DNA of 64,000 bases, from assembly GCA_904066235.2 (NCBI GenBank), contig CAJFCV020000003.1:1736001-1800000 (forward strand), given 5' to 3'. The stretch is from Bursaphelenchus xylophilus (lineage: Eukaryota; Nematoda; Chromadorea; Rhabditida; Aphelenchoididae). The notes beneath the pieces are model-generated. The model did no database searches. It was not told where the DNA came from and was given only the letters and a program-made list of their open reading frames with translations. The number at the start of each line of letters is the position of its first letter. The stretch's first letter is position 1. This document shows, one piece after another, positions 53,863 to 63,744 of this stretch. A program made the translations under genes and the position numbers.

Positions 53863-56800
53863 ATGGCCGAGAGTGTCGCCTCCCACGACGAAAACAAGGC
53901 CGAGAAGAAGTGGGCCAGCTTCGCGGACTCGCTGAGAAATTCACAGACCGGTAAGCGATTTGATGACTTTGGCGATTCGGTGTTTAGGCAGTAAAGCAGC
54001 TGAAAAATTGATTGTAGTGCTTTCACAGGGCTTGAAAGCCTTTTAGAAGTGACAAGGGAATAACCACAAGTCCGACACCTAGATTGTCTTAGAATTTGGC
54101 ACACACGTGGCCACATATTGAGATGATATGTGGCAAGATTCACGTAGCTTCTCATTCAAATTTTAGCTCACACTTTTCGAGGAAACCTTTGCCGACTTCT
54201 GGCCTAAGAAACCTTTGTCGTTTTCGCAAAGCGCGAGCTAAGAAAAAAATCAGTCTAAACTTGCGCCAGGGCCACTGAAAAGGACAAGATTTTCTCAAAT
54301 ATAGGGGGTATTTGAGCAAATCTTTTTTATCACAGCCCGAGGGCTTAGAGTCAAAAGTCGCTAGCGATTTAGAAATCTTGTCGAAAAACATTTTTTTTTC
54401 TCTGTCTCTATAAATTTAGCGCACTCTGTTTTCCATGGCAACAGCTGAATATCAGTCTGTCGGGGAAATAATGTGGATTTGTCGCAGAAAAATGTCTCGC
54501 CTCATCGCACTCGCTCATCACTAGCCGCGGCTAGCCGTCGCACAGGCATGATGAGCGATTCCAAGGCGCAAGGACATTATTTTTCCGACAGAGTCATATC
54601 TCGGCTGTTCCTGGCAAGAGCGAATTACTTTGTTAGTTTTTTGAGGAAGTGATATGTGACTAGACATCAAAAAATTTCAACATTATGTGAGCATTTTACA
54701 GGGTGGGCCACTCGAAACGGGTAACTTTTTTCTTTGAATTTCTCAGCGGAGACTCCGCCAATTTTCCTAAAATTTTGATTTTTCTGGAGCTGAGACCTGC
54801 CATTCTCGACCAATTGAATTTCAAAAAAATATTTGAATTGACCTTTCTATGCCTTTCCAAAGTACTTTTAACACTATCCTCGTCAATAGCATCAGCAAAA
54901 ACGCTCAAAACCCTTCTCTTTCCAAAAATAATATCCAAAGACTTGCGCTGACTCAACTCCCCGACTTTCAGGTGAACTTTTGCCCAACGGAACAATGTCA
55001 GAGCCCCGCGAAGAGGAGGAGGTGGCGTCGCCAAATTCCCGAAATTCCAGTGGCTCAACTTTACAGCCGGAAGAGGAAGGCGGCTTCGAAATCGTGTCCC
55101 ACAACAAAAAGTCAAAGAAAACACAGAAACAAATCGACGACAAAAAGCCGGCCGAACGTCGCCCCAGGGCGCAGACGGTTGGCGCGACTTCTGCACCCAA
55201 AATCGAAAAGAAAAAGGAGCAAAAAGAGGTTGAGCCGGCGGCCAAGGAGGTTGTTGTTAAGGAAGTTCCGAAAGAAGGTGAGTAAAGCGATTCTGTGTTT
55301 TCTACTGTGGTCTTGAAGCTTTGAAGACGATTTTTGATGACGTAAAAGTCTCGAAAAGCGTTTTTATGATAAGAAAAGGCTTGAACAAACAATTTGTGTT
55401 TGTGAATATCAATCTGTCGGGAAAATAATGAGCACTGTCGCATTGAAAATGGCATCGCCGCCAAGGAAATAAACTGCAAAATCAAATTGCTTTTTTTACT
55501 TCAACGATGCGATCGGCGCAGAAACAGAATGCTCATTATTTTCCCGACAGACTGATATCAATGTTGGTGGCCATCTCAGATGAGTAATGGATGAAAATAA
55601 AACAAATGTTTGGACCGCACGGAGTGGGGCCCAGTCAGCCGTGGAAAGTTTATTTTATCGAAAAAGTTAGGAAGTGATTGTTCGGAATTTGCAAGAAATG
55701 TATTTTTGGAATCACCATGTATCCTATTTCTTGGTGGATTTCTACTTTTTACAATTGACCCTCAGGCAATTTGCAATAATAATTTTTTTAAGTTTTGCCC
55801 AAGTCAGGTTCTTACTGCGAAAAATTGTGATTTTAGAAAAGCCCTGAGGGGATATGGCTATAAAATTTATATAGTCATTGTATATGATCTCTGACGATTC
55901 AGTATATACAATTTTGTGGATTGCCATCGATTACCTTCATAGTTATAGCCAAAAAAAATCTTTCCATAGCGTATAGGCTGAGTTTAACAAGGTTTTGCAA
56001 AATTTACCCTCCTTTGCTCATTTGAAATGGCCGTCAACCTTGCTAACAACACGACAATCCCTTTGTTTTTGACCTTTTTCGTCATAATCAGATGTTTTGA
56101 AACTTTTGAAGGATCAAAAACCATCTTCCAAGTTTGTTTTGCCCGCATTCCTTACTCATCCAGTGAATTCTTTTGTCTTCTCTCCGAATTGCTACGCTCT
56201 CCTCGCAAATCCGCCGACGATTAGCCAACTCGTGTAACACTATCTGCAACGCGTTATGATCCCCGGGAACCTGGAGATCATAACGCCCTCAGGTCCTCGG
56301 AAAAAAAGAGCTGCAGCTTGTTTGCCAACCTGCGGACAAGCGGCGGAGGTGCTTAAGGAGCAAGATTTCTGGGGTGGTCATCTTGCGAGCGGAGTGCGAA
56401 AAGATATCCCACACACGGGAACGACGAAAACATAGGAATTTTTGGTGGGGCCGAAGGGGGGTTTAAGGGGCGCCGCTTAAGCCGGAAGATGTTTTGGCCT
56501 CTTTAACACCTCGCTTAAAGGCACTCGCCTTTGCGGCGAGAAGTTTGGTGGCTTTTTCGGAATGTGTTACTCTTTCCAGACAATAGGCAGTCTTTTTTGC
56601 CGCGAGAAGCAGGAGGACCTTTTCCTGGTTCGTGCTTTTTGCGGGGATTTTTTCGGAAGGTTAGGCGTTTTGGAAGAAGAAGCAGGACCTATAACGGATA
56701 TGGAATGCAGGTATTATAGCTCAGGAGTTATATCATTCTGTCGAGAAAATAACTCGACAGAATGACGGGCTCTGTAGCAAGGAAAATCGCATCGACGCCA

Positions 56801-59800
56801 AGAAAATAAATTGTCTTCGCGGCAAAATCAAAATGTTTTTCACTTCAGCGACGACATTGGCGGAGCGTCATTGGGCTCATTATTTTCCCGACAGATTGAT
56901 AAATCTTTGTGTGTCCAGAAAATGTGTCACGATGACAGGCATTTAAGATATCACAGTGGTATAAAAAACGGCTGTATATGGCTAGGAGTTGCCTCTAGTG
57001 TGCACATAAAAAATTTTAGGCTCATATCTTTTGCGACGTTCAATTTGGATCAATTTGGATGACGGATTTTTTCTGGATTTTGATGGATTTTTTCTATGTC
57101 GAGAAGGTTTCCAATGTCAGATTTTTTTAGCATACTCTAAAGCGTGCTACTAGCCATATACAGCCCTTTTTAATACCACTGGCACATTTTAAACAGGTGT
57201 CATCGTGACAGATTTTCTGGACACGCAAAGATTTATAAGACCCGAGCCATAACTCGGTCCGACAGGCTCGTTGGCAAGTTTTTTGTCGTATTCGAGCCAC
57301 ATTCCATATGATTTTCGGCTGCTCTTTGTTTTATCCCACCCATTCGAGCCTCCCATCATATCCTATCAGCCGCCGCTTCCCCGCGAAGAGCGATCGTTTT
57401 GAAACACGGAAATGACGCCTTCACATGTTACGAATCCTTTCCGCGAGTCCTCGTTTTACTGACCCCTCTGCGCCTAACGTTTTCGCCCCATAACCGACGC
57501 GGGTAGGCAGAGAAAAGAAGAGGGGTGGATCAGCGACTCTCTCCCGTTACCTCCCTGCTGCAGCAATCGCTCCCCCACTCGACGCATTAGCGGCGGCGGG
57601 AAAAGAGCGAAGAAAAGAAAAAAAAACGTTTCGCCCTCCATTCCTCTCTTTCTCTGCGTCTCTCTCGCCCGCCACAGCGTCTCTCTCGCTCCCCTCTTGT
57701 CGCTGATCTTTCTCACCGGGCGGTGGAGAGATCGCTGCGTCCCCGGGGAGCGTGTTGCGTTCCTCGCGGGACGCAGAGGCGAATGCGGAGAGCGACAAAC
57801 ATTCAGTCGGCTGCGATGCATTGGACCCTGTCGATTTCAGAGCCCGCCAAACCCACCGCCGACGAAGCCGAACACGACGCCTCCAATCACAGCTCGGACA
57901 GCGCATTCGCCGAGAATGTAAGTGATCGCCGCTTTTCCACCCCGATATCGGGGAAAACTTGAAAAATTTCGGGGATTTTTGGGGCATTTCATAAGTTTTG
58001 GTTGGAAATAAGTCGAATTAAGGCTAAATTAAGGCTACTCAACTTTCTACAGACCTTATACAGACATCTAGCGACTTGTTTTGCTCGATTTAGCCCATTT
58101 TCCGACAAATGCTCGGCCGTTTCTCCCACAAATCCGCTGCAAAAACTATATCGGAAAGTTCATGAGCAGCGGCCCTCTCTCGCTCTCTCTCTCTTCGGCG
58201 GGCTGAACAATCTTTTCTCTTTTTCCGAGATTTGAAGAGGAAGTAGGTGGTTTGAGCCGAAAAACGAAAGGAAATATAGCGAGAGAGGGTGTTATCATTG
58301 TTTTGGATGCGGAATGAAGGGGAATTTTTAAATCGATAATTCAATTTACGCTGTTTTATGGAGTCGCTGTATAGCGAACTGTAAAGAGTTCGTGAAATCA
58401 AAAAGTGTTGTTATATAAAGGTTTTGCTGTAGAAAGGTTTGTTTTGCCCAAAATTGGGATGTTTGATAAATTTCGAACTAAAAATCTTTGCGAACGGGCT
58501 AGTAAGACAAGTCCTGGATTTCTAACGCGCACCCTGCAGAAACCATGAAGATTTTTTGGCTCAAAATTTGGCAAAAGCCCCAATTTAGGGGAAAGAACTT
58601 TCTATAACAAAACCCCTATATAGCAAAAATTTTTTGTCCGTAATAGAAGGCTCCATAAGACAGCGGAAGCTGAAAGTGGCCGACTTTGCAAAGTTTCATC
58701 AAAATCCCGATAGTTGGGCCTAGAGCAAATTTGATGTCGTGGTTGTACCGATCAAGCCCTAACCCGCACATTTCAGCCGTCGCCCAGTCACGGTTCCTCC
58801 ACCTCGTTGCACTACGCCGCCGACGCCGAAAACCAAGAGCTCTCGGACTCGGTGGTGGCGCTCAGCGACGAAGAGAAGTGGCCCGAACTCTCCGTGGCCA
58901 CCAACTCGAACCTGGTGCGCGGCCCCCTGAACCCCGGGTCTATGTCGTCGCCGGTGGCGAGCAAGAAGCTGCATTCGCCCAAGTCGTCCGAGCAAGACGA
59001 CGATCTCAGCGCCCAGCGCCGCAACTCCAAAACACATTGGCGAAAGGTGGACATTGATGTGAGCTATCAGCCCGCGAACGCCAAACGGCCCGGTGCGAAC
59101 GGGCGAGCGAACAGACCCACCCAACCGCAAAGCCATGCGTCGTTGGATTCGGCGGACTTGAAGCGCCGCACAGAGGGCAGGAAGTCGATGCCGGGTCGCC
59201 AGTTGAGCCAGAAATACAATAATTCGGATAGCACCGGCAATAGTGATAATGGCGCGAAGGAGGAGGATAAGGAACGGGCACATAAGAGGTAAGCTTCTAA
59301 AGATACTAGAATATCGATATATAGGATGATAGCTACATTTATAAGATTGATACTAGTCGCGCTCAAAAGTCCTGACATTTTTTGCACCGTGCGAAATTTC
59401 GGGGTTTGGACGTCGCTCCAGCAAATTCGGGTTTGTCGCGGCAAAAGTGCACGTCGCAAGTGCAAAAACGGGAAATCGCGGCGATAAATGCGAAAAGATG
59501 CACCGTGCGGATGAAAATGAAAGAGAAAGCACGGTGCGAAAGTTCGGGTTTTGGACGCCGCGCCCGCAAATTCGGGTTTGTCGCGCGCGAAAGTGCATGT
59601 CGCTAGTGCAATCGCGGCGACAAATGCACCGTGCGGATGAAATGAAAGAAGAATGCACGGTGCGAAAAATGTCAGGACTTTTGAGCGCGATTAGTACTAG
59701 TCGCGGAAAAAAGTCCTGGGATTTTCTCGCGCCCCCCAAATTCCGTCGCGCCCCGAAAAGTTGATTTGTCGCGGGAATCGCGCGCGACAATAAGCCAAAA

Positions 59801-62800
59801 TCAACAAAATTGCACTGTGCAAAAGCACTTTTCGGGTTTATGCACAGTGCAGAGTCACAGAAAAATCCCAGGACTTTTTTCCGCGACTAGTACTAGTCGC
59901 GCCATAAAGTCCTGACACATTTTGCACCGTGCGAAAGTTCGGGGTTTGGACGTCGCGCCCCCAAATTCGGGTTTGTCGCACGCGAAAGTGTGCAAAAACG
60001 GGAAATCGCGGCGACAAATGCGAAAAATTGCACCGTGCGGATCAAATGAAAGAAGAATGCACGGTGCGAAACTTCGGGTTTTGGACGCCGCGCCTGCAAA
60101 TTCGGGTTTATCGCGGGCAAAAGTGCACGTCGCTAGTGCAAAAACGGGAATTCGCGGCGACAAATGCGAAAAGATGCACAGTGCGGATGAGATGAAAGAA
60201 GATTGCACGGTGCAAAATGTGTCAGGACTTTATGTCGCGATTAGTACTAGTCCTTCCGGAAAGTCGCCGGACTGATTTTTGGCGTTTGCACTGTGCGAAA
60301 AAAGTCAGGGTGCGAGCGACAGCCCCAAAAAGCCTATTGCACAGTGCAAAAAGCCAAAAATTGCACAGTGCAAAGTGAACTTTCGATTTCGCAGAGTGCA
60401 TGTCGCCGATTTCCGTCCGGCGACTTTCCGGACGGACTAGTATCAGTCTGTCGGGAAAATAATGGGTACTCTATCGCATTGAAAATCGCATCGCCGCGGA
60501 GAAAATCAATAGTGTTGCGGCAAAATCGAATTTCTTTTCACTCCAGCGACATTGTGCTCACTATTTTCCCGACAGACTTATTAGATGCAATTGATATTAT
60601 ACTTTAAATTGAATATTTTACAAGTTTCATGCCATGTTAGTGGCTTCTTTCATGCCAAAGACCTTGTTGTCCCGATAGCTTAGAGGTTAGAGCTTGGGCT
60701 GGGCCTCAAAAAGGTCCACGTTCGAGTCCCAATAACTGAGAATTGACAAGAATAGTAAACGATGACGAGAACGTGCCACGGATGAACATTGAACGGCTCT
60801 AGCTGGCTTCGCAGTTAGCTGGAGACGTTCATTACGAGTTCACATGCCGACTAGAGGCACAGGGGCCATCTGAGTTTACAAAAATCCAATTTTTGGGCAC
60901 AAAGCTCGTTAAAACTTGAGACCTTGAGGAAAAAACTTCAAAATTAATCCACTCACGAAAACTTGAGGAAAAAACTTCAAAATTAATCCACTCACGAAAA
61001 CTTGAGGAAAAAACTTCAAAATTAATCAAAAAACATCTTCAGATACACGGCCAGTCGCTACGACAACGACACCGACGACAGCCAGTCCAACGCCACCTAT
61101 ACTCAACGCTCCTCCGACAGCAATGAAAAGGAAGCGTCCGCCAACCAAAACCCAACCTACCAGCAAAACAATCAGCAGCCACCGCGCCGCTATCAGCGCT
61201 CCAACAACCAACAACGGGGTCCACGGCATTCCATGCCCACCATGCCCTTCTTCCCCCTCTATTACATGGGCGATCCCGTTCAACTCATGGCCGCCGTCCA
61301 GCAGCAACAGCAGCAGCAGCAACAGCAGCAGCAACAAAGCCAGCAGGACGGGCAGAACGGCCTCGGCGCGGTGAACGGCGCCGCCAACAACAACTCGGTG
61401 AACACCACCTCCGCCGCCGCCTTCATTCCCATCACACAGAGCAATTTGTTCTACAATGTTCCCACTGCCAACTTCTTCATGCCTTTCCCGCCCGCCGCTC
61501 TTGCTCAATTCAATGGTAAAGGCTTTTCTGTGGGCTGTGTGACGACCTGATCCAGTGGCAAAAAGCGTACCATTTTGCCACTAGGAAGTATCAAGAAAAT
61601 GTGACAAAATACCTCCCTCTCCAAGTGAAAAAGACAGATTTCAAAAGCGCGCCCGCTCTTTTAGTGATTGAACGGAGTTTTTAAATTGGACAGGGAAGCA
61701 TTTTGCCACATTTTTTGATACTTCCCTGATAGAAAGTGGACAAATCTTATTCAGTGTGGCCAAACTTGGCCAATTCGAAAAAGGGTGCGCCTTTCAAAAC
61801 AAAGTTTTTTTTCACTTGGAGAGGGAAGCATTTTGCCACATTTTTCATACTTCCCGGATGCAATTTGCCACTGGATCAGGTCCCCCACTATAGTACCGCC
61901 TGTGTGATAGTAGTCGTATCTTTTTCCCAACGGACCTTTTTCACTTCTAACCCTCCAAATTTCAGGCCAAACCTCAATGCCGCAGTACGTGCAGCCGCCG
62001 CTCGTGTATCAGGGAATGATGCCGGTCGCCGCCACCACCGCCGCCAACTCCCTGCCCCAAACCAGCACGCCGACCTCGAACGGCCCCACCAGCCACGAGC
62101 AGCCGCCGGTCCTGGCGCCGATCCCCGTGCCGCCGCCGCCGGTCGGCCAGTTCATGGGCATGCCGGGAATGGACCCGTTCGGCCTGCCGCCCACCTCATT
62201 CATTCACACCCAACAAAACTTTGGCTACCCCCTCACCGAGGGCTCGGTTCAGTTCGCCCGCGAGATTGGCGCGTTGGTGAAGAAGTACTTCCCGAATGGG
62301 ACCGATAAAGTGCTCGGCGACTTGTCCTCGCATCCAAAAGTTGTTGAGAACTTTGAAAGGAACGACCGCTTGCTGGTTCTCCGATATCAACTGTGAGTTT
62401 AGAGGCCCTAGTATAGGATTTTTAATACTATCTCTTTGTCGGGAAAATAATGAGCACTCTGTCGCATCGAAAGTCGCATTGCCGCCGAGAAAATGAATTG
62501 TCTTCGCGGCAAAATCAAACTGCTTTTTACCTCAGCCACACTTTAGGGACAGCGACAATGTGCTCACTATTTTCCCGACAGACTGATGGTTACGAGCTTT
62601 TTTGGAGTCCACACGCTAAGAAGAGATTCTCAGTATTTTGGGGACATTTTATACGATGAAACATATCCAAATCTCGTTCCCAAATGTTTCATCGTATAAA
62701 ATGTCGATTTATGGCGACACACTGTAGTATGGTCCGAAATTTGTTGAAGTGATTTTCGCGACACGTACTGTGAGAAAACGTGCAATTTCTTAAAATGACC

Positions 62801-63542
62801 AATGCTTTGTAAATTTCGAAGCCAAATTTTTGAGTTTCTCGGGAAAATAATGTTTAGTTGTCGCTTCTTTGTCGCCTATCAAAGCTATAAAAAAAACTAG
62901 AAGTATGACAAATACAGTCAAAAATGAAATTTTTTGAATTCACTCTCGCTTCAGGCAATTCTACTTCTCCCCGAAGAATCTTGAGCGTGATTGGTACCTG
63001 TGCTCTCGGATGGACCCCGACGGCTATGTGTTGCTCAGCGATATCGCCAAGTTCCCGCGGGTCAAGATGCTGCATCAGGAGCCCAACGACCTGATCGACG
63101 CCATTCAACACAGCGACGTGCTGGAGCTGGCTGATGAGGACAGTGAGGTGGGTGCTTCAAATCTTTTCTCTCTCTTTGATTTTTAGGCCATAAAAACAAT
63201 AAAAATCAAAAAAAAATTGAGAAACCTCAAAAATATCATGTTTTAGATGCCGTTGATCCGAACCCGCCTGAACCCAACCCGATGGCCCGCTCCCTCCGCC
63301 CGAAAACACTCCGAAACCGCCGCCTTGGCCGCTCAGCCCTCCGCCGAACAGCCGGCTCGTCGTCAGACAATCAGCGAAGATGTCTCCGTCGATGATGTTC
63401 GACAAAGGCTGCTGAAGACTCGAATTCAAGGGAGTGAGAGTCCAATGCTCAACGGAAACAGCGCCCCTTCGAATGATACGAACGAGGTGTTCGAGGAGGA
63501 CTGGGCCGATGTGAAGGGAAAGAAAAAACCAAAGAAAGGACG
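53863..63542 (+). CDS. larp-1: La-related protein 1, larp-1 (3' end outside the window)
   Basis: Exons 53863-53950, 54972-55277, 57841-57917, 58777-59288, 61043-61515, 61966-62392, 62955-63147 and 63247-63542 join in phase to about 790 residues and continue past the right edge. The N-terminal half is low complexity and charged (EEEEVASPNSR, KSKKTQKQ). HWRKVDIDVSYQ resembles the pre-La-motif segment of LARP1 proteins. A 13-Gln run follows in exon 5. Exon 6 is Pro-rich. The La motif spans exons 6 and 7 with QFYFSPKNLERDWYLCSRM, DGYVLLSDIAKFPRV and VLELADED, followed by RTRLNPTRWP, the equivalent of LARP1 VRRREEPEKWP. EEDWADVKGKKK is close to the last visible exon end. Known role of the family: binding mRNA and regulating translation and stability, especially of TOP-type mRNAs; the DM15 cap-binding region should lie downstream. 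An alternative start is annotated at 57816. Confidence 0.88.
54049..54260. mobile_element. Family D fragment in larp-1 intron 1
   Basis: ACAAGGGAATAACCACAAGT at the left and GCAAAGCGCGAGCTAAGAAA near its end; no right TIR. Confidence 0.55.
54450..54597. mobile_element. MITE type A
   Basis: TATCAGTCTGTCGGGGAAATA and CATTATTTTTCCGACAGAGT. In larp-1 intron 1. Confidence 0.88.
55407..55556. mobile_element. MITE type B
   Basis: TATCAATCTGTCGGGAAAATA and TTATTTTCCCGACAGACTGA. In larp-1 intron 2. Confidence 0.9.
55560..56725. other. Long-intron sequence of larp-1, no separate gene seen
   Basis: A palindrome CGTTATGATCCCCGGG with mirror GATCATAACG lies at 56252-56284. GC-rich stretches around 56440-56700 lack exon signals. 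Confidence 0.35.
56731..56900. mobile_element. MITE type B with a mini-hairpin at its left end
   Basis: ATTCTGTCGAGAAAATAACT is followed at once by its own mirror CTCGACAGAATG. The right end TTATTTTCCCGACAGATTGA is normal. Confidence 0.85.
56912..57233. mobile_element. TIR element, GTCCAGAAAATGTG family
   Basis: GTGTCCAGAAAATGTGTCAC and mirror GTGACAGATTTTCTGGACAC; inner GTATATGGCTAGGAG and CTAGCCATATACAGC. A sister copy lies at 39083. Confidence 0.8.
57480..57815 (+). promoter_or_regulatory. Putative internal promoter of larp-1
   Basis: A GC-rich, CT-repeat stretch (CTCTCTCGCCCGCCACAGCG, CTCTCTCGCTCCCCTCTTG) unlike the AT-rich intron around it, ending just before an in-frame ATG. CATTCAG at 57800-57806 could be a trans-splice acceptor ten bases before that ATG. 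Confidence 0.45.
57816..57917 (+). CDS. larp-1: Alternative first exon of a short larp-1 isoform
   Basis: ATG at 57816 opens MHWTLSISEPAKPTADEAEH and runs in frame to the exon 3 donor at 57918. The long-isoform acceptor TTTCAG (ending 57840) lies inside this coding stretch: the long form splices to 57841 and both forms share the frame from there. The short form would lack the first 131 residues of the long form and start with eight private residues. This is read from sequence alone. Confidence 0.55.
57918..58776. other. larp-1 intron 3, no separate gene seen
   Basis: CTATAACAAAACCCCTATAT at 58603 and GTTATATAAAGGTTTTGCTG at 58409 are inverted ends of a ~215-bp repeat related to motifs at 14403 and 52655. 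Confidence 0.45.
59353..59694. mobile_element. CTAGTC-family element 1 of the chain
   Basis: CTAGTCGCGCTCAAAAGTCC and mirror GGACTTTTGAGCGCGATTAG. The interior has GCACCGTGCGAAA and GGTTTTGGACGCCGCGCC blocks. Confidence 0.88.
59697..59890. mobile_element. CTAGTC-family element 2 of the chain
   Basis: CTAGTCGCGGAAAAAAGTCC and mirror GGACTTTTTTCCGCGACTAG, perfect over 20 bases; 194 bp. Confidence 0.9.
59893..60244. mobile_element. CTAGTC-family element 3 of the chain
   Basis: CTAGTCGCGCCATAAAGTCC and mirror GGACTTTATGTCGCGATTAG. A near relative of element 1 in length and interior, and with the same CGATTAG change at its right end. Confidence 0.88.
60247..60440. mobile_element. CTAGTCC-family element 4 of the chain
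   Basis: CTAGTCCTTCCGGAAAGTCG and mirror CGACTTTCCGGACGGACTAG; 194 bp. Related to the elements at 42554 and 50124. Confidence 0.88.
60443..60578. mobile_element. MITE type B, element 5 of the chain
   Basis: TCAGTCTGTCGGGAAAATAA and CTATTTTCCCGACAGACTT. Confidence 0.9.
60671..60742 (+). pseudogene. tRNA-like sequence in a larp-1 intron
   Basis: GATAGCTTAGAGGTTAGAGC (A-box-like) and ACGTTCGAGTCCC (B-box-like), 39 bases between them. The stems pair poorly, so it is probably a tRNA relic or SINE promoter. Confidence 0.4.
60923..61029. repeat. 39-bp minisatellite next to a larp-1 splice acceptor
   Basis: Unit CTTGAGGAAAAAACTTCAAA followed by ATTAATCCACTCACGAAAA, starting at 60923, 60962 and 61001 (third copy incomplete). 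Exon 5 begins at 61043, 14 bases after the array. Confidence 0.92.
61535..61893. mobile_element. Family C element, compound
   Basis: ACGACCTGATCCAGTGGCAA at the left and TTTGCCACTGGATCAGGTCC at the right. The arm with GAGGGAAGCATTTTGCCACA occurs twice (61691 and 61818), suggesting a partial duplication or two merged copies. In intron 61516-61965. Confidence 0.8.
62429..62587. mobile_element. MITE type B
   Basis: ATCTCTTTGTCGGGAAAATAA and CTATTTTCCCGACAGACTGA. In intron 62393-62954. Confidence 0.9.
62646..62704. repeat. Short palindrome TTTTATACGATGAAACAT
   Basis: ACATTTTATACGATGAAACA and mirror TGTTTCATCGTATAAAATGT are perfect over 20 bases around a 19-base loop. The flanking GGAGTCCACACGCTAAGAAG matches, inverted, the flank of the copy at 39415. 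Confidence 0.85.
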
Positions 63543-63597
63543 GTAAGGGAGTTGGTTTCGAGGGTCTGGGGATTTATGGTGATATAAAGGACAAAGT

Positions 63598-63740
63598 ATC
63601 AGTTTGTCGGGAAAATAATGGACACAATGTCGAGATCTTGCCGCTGAAGTGAAAGAAATTTGATTTTGACACAATTCATTTTCTCGGCGGAGATGCGATT
63701 TTCGATGCGACAGAGTGCTCATTATTTTCCCGACAGATTA
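63598..63740. mobile_element. MITE type B
   Basis: ATCAGTTTGTCGGGAAAATAA and TTATTTTCCCGACAGATTAG. In the intron after exon 63247-63542. Confidence 0.9.
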
Positions 63741-63744
63741 GTAT

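Larger units (their letters stand above)
59351..60580. repeat. Chain of five end-to-end transposons sharing single TA sites
   Basis: In larp-1 intron 59289-61042. TA dinucleotides at 59351, 59695, 59891, 60245 and 60441 separate the elements 59353-59694, 59697-59890, 59893-60244, 60247-60440 and 60443-60578. Each has its own matching TIRs. Confidence 0.9.

Noticed and set aside
54892..55485. 197-codon minus-strand open frame
   Set aside because: Antisense to larp-1 exon 2 and to a type B MITE.
58759..59283. 174-codon minus-strand open frame
   Set aside because: Antisense to larp-1 exon 4, whose GC-rich codons leave other frames open.
61026..61508. 160-codon minus-strand open frame with Leu and Val runs
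   Set aside because: Antisense of the glutamine-rich larp-1 exon 5; the Leu run is the complement of CAG repeats.
62835..62870. MITE-like GTTTCTCGGGAAAATAATGT
   Set aside because: A single isolated end without interior or partner; not annotated as an element.
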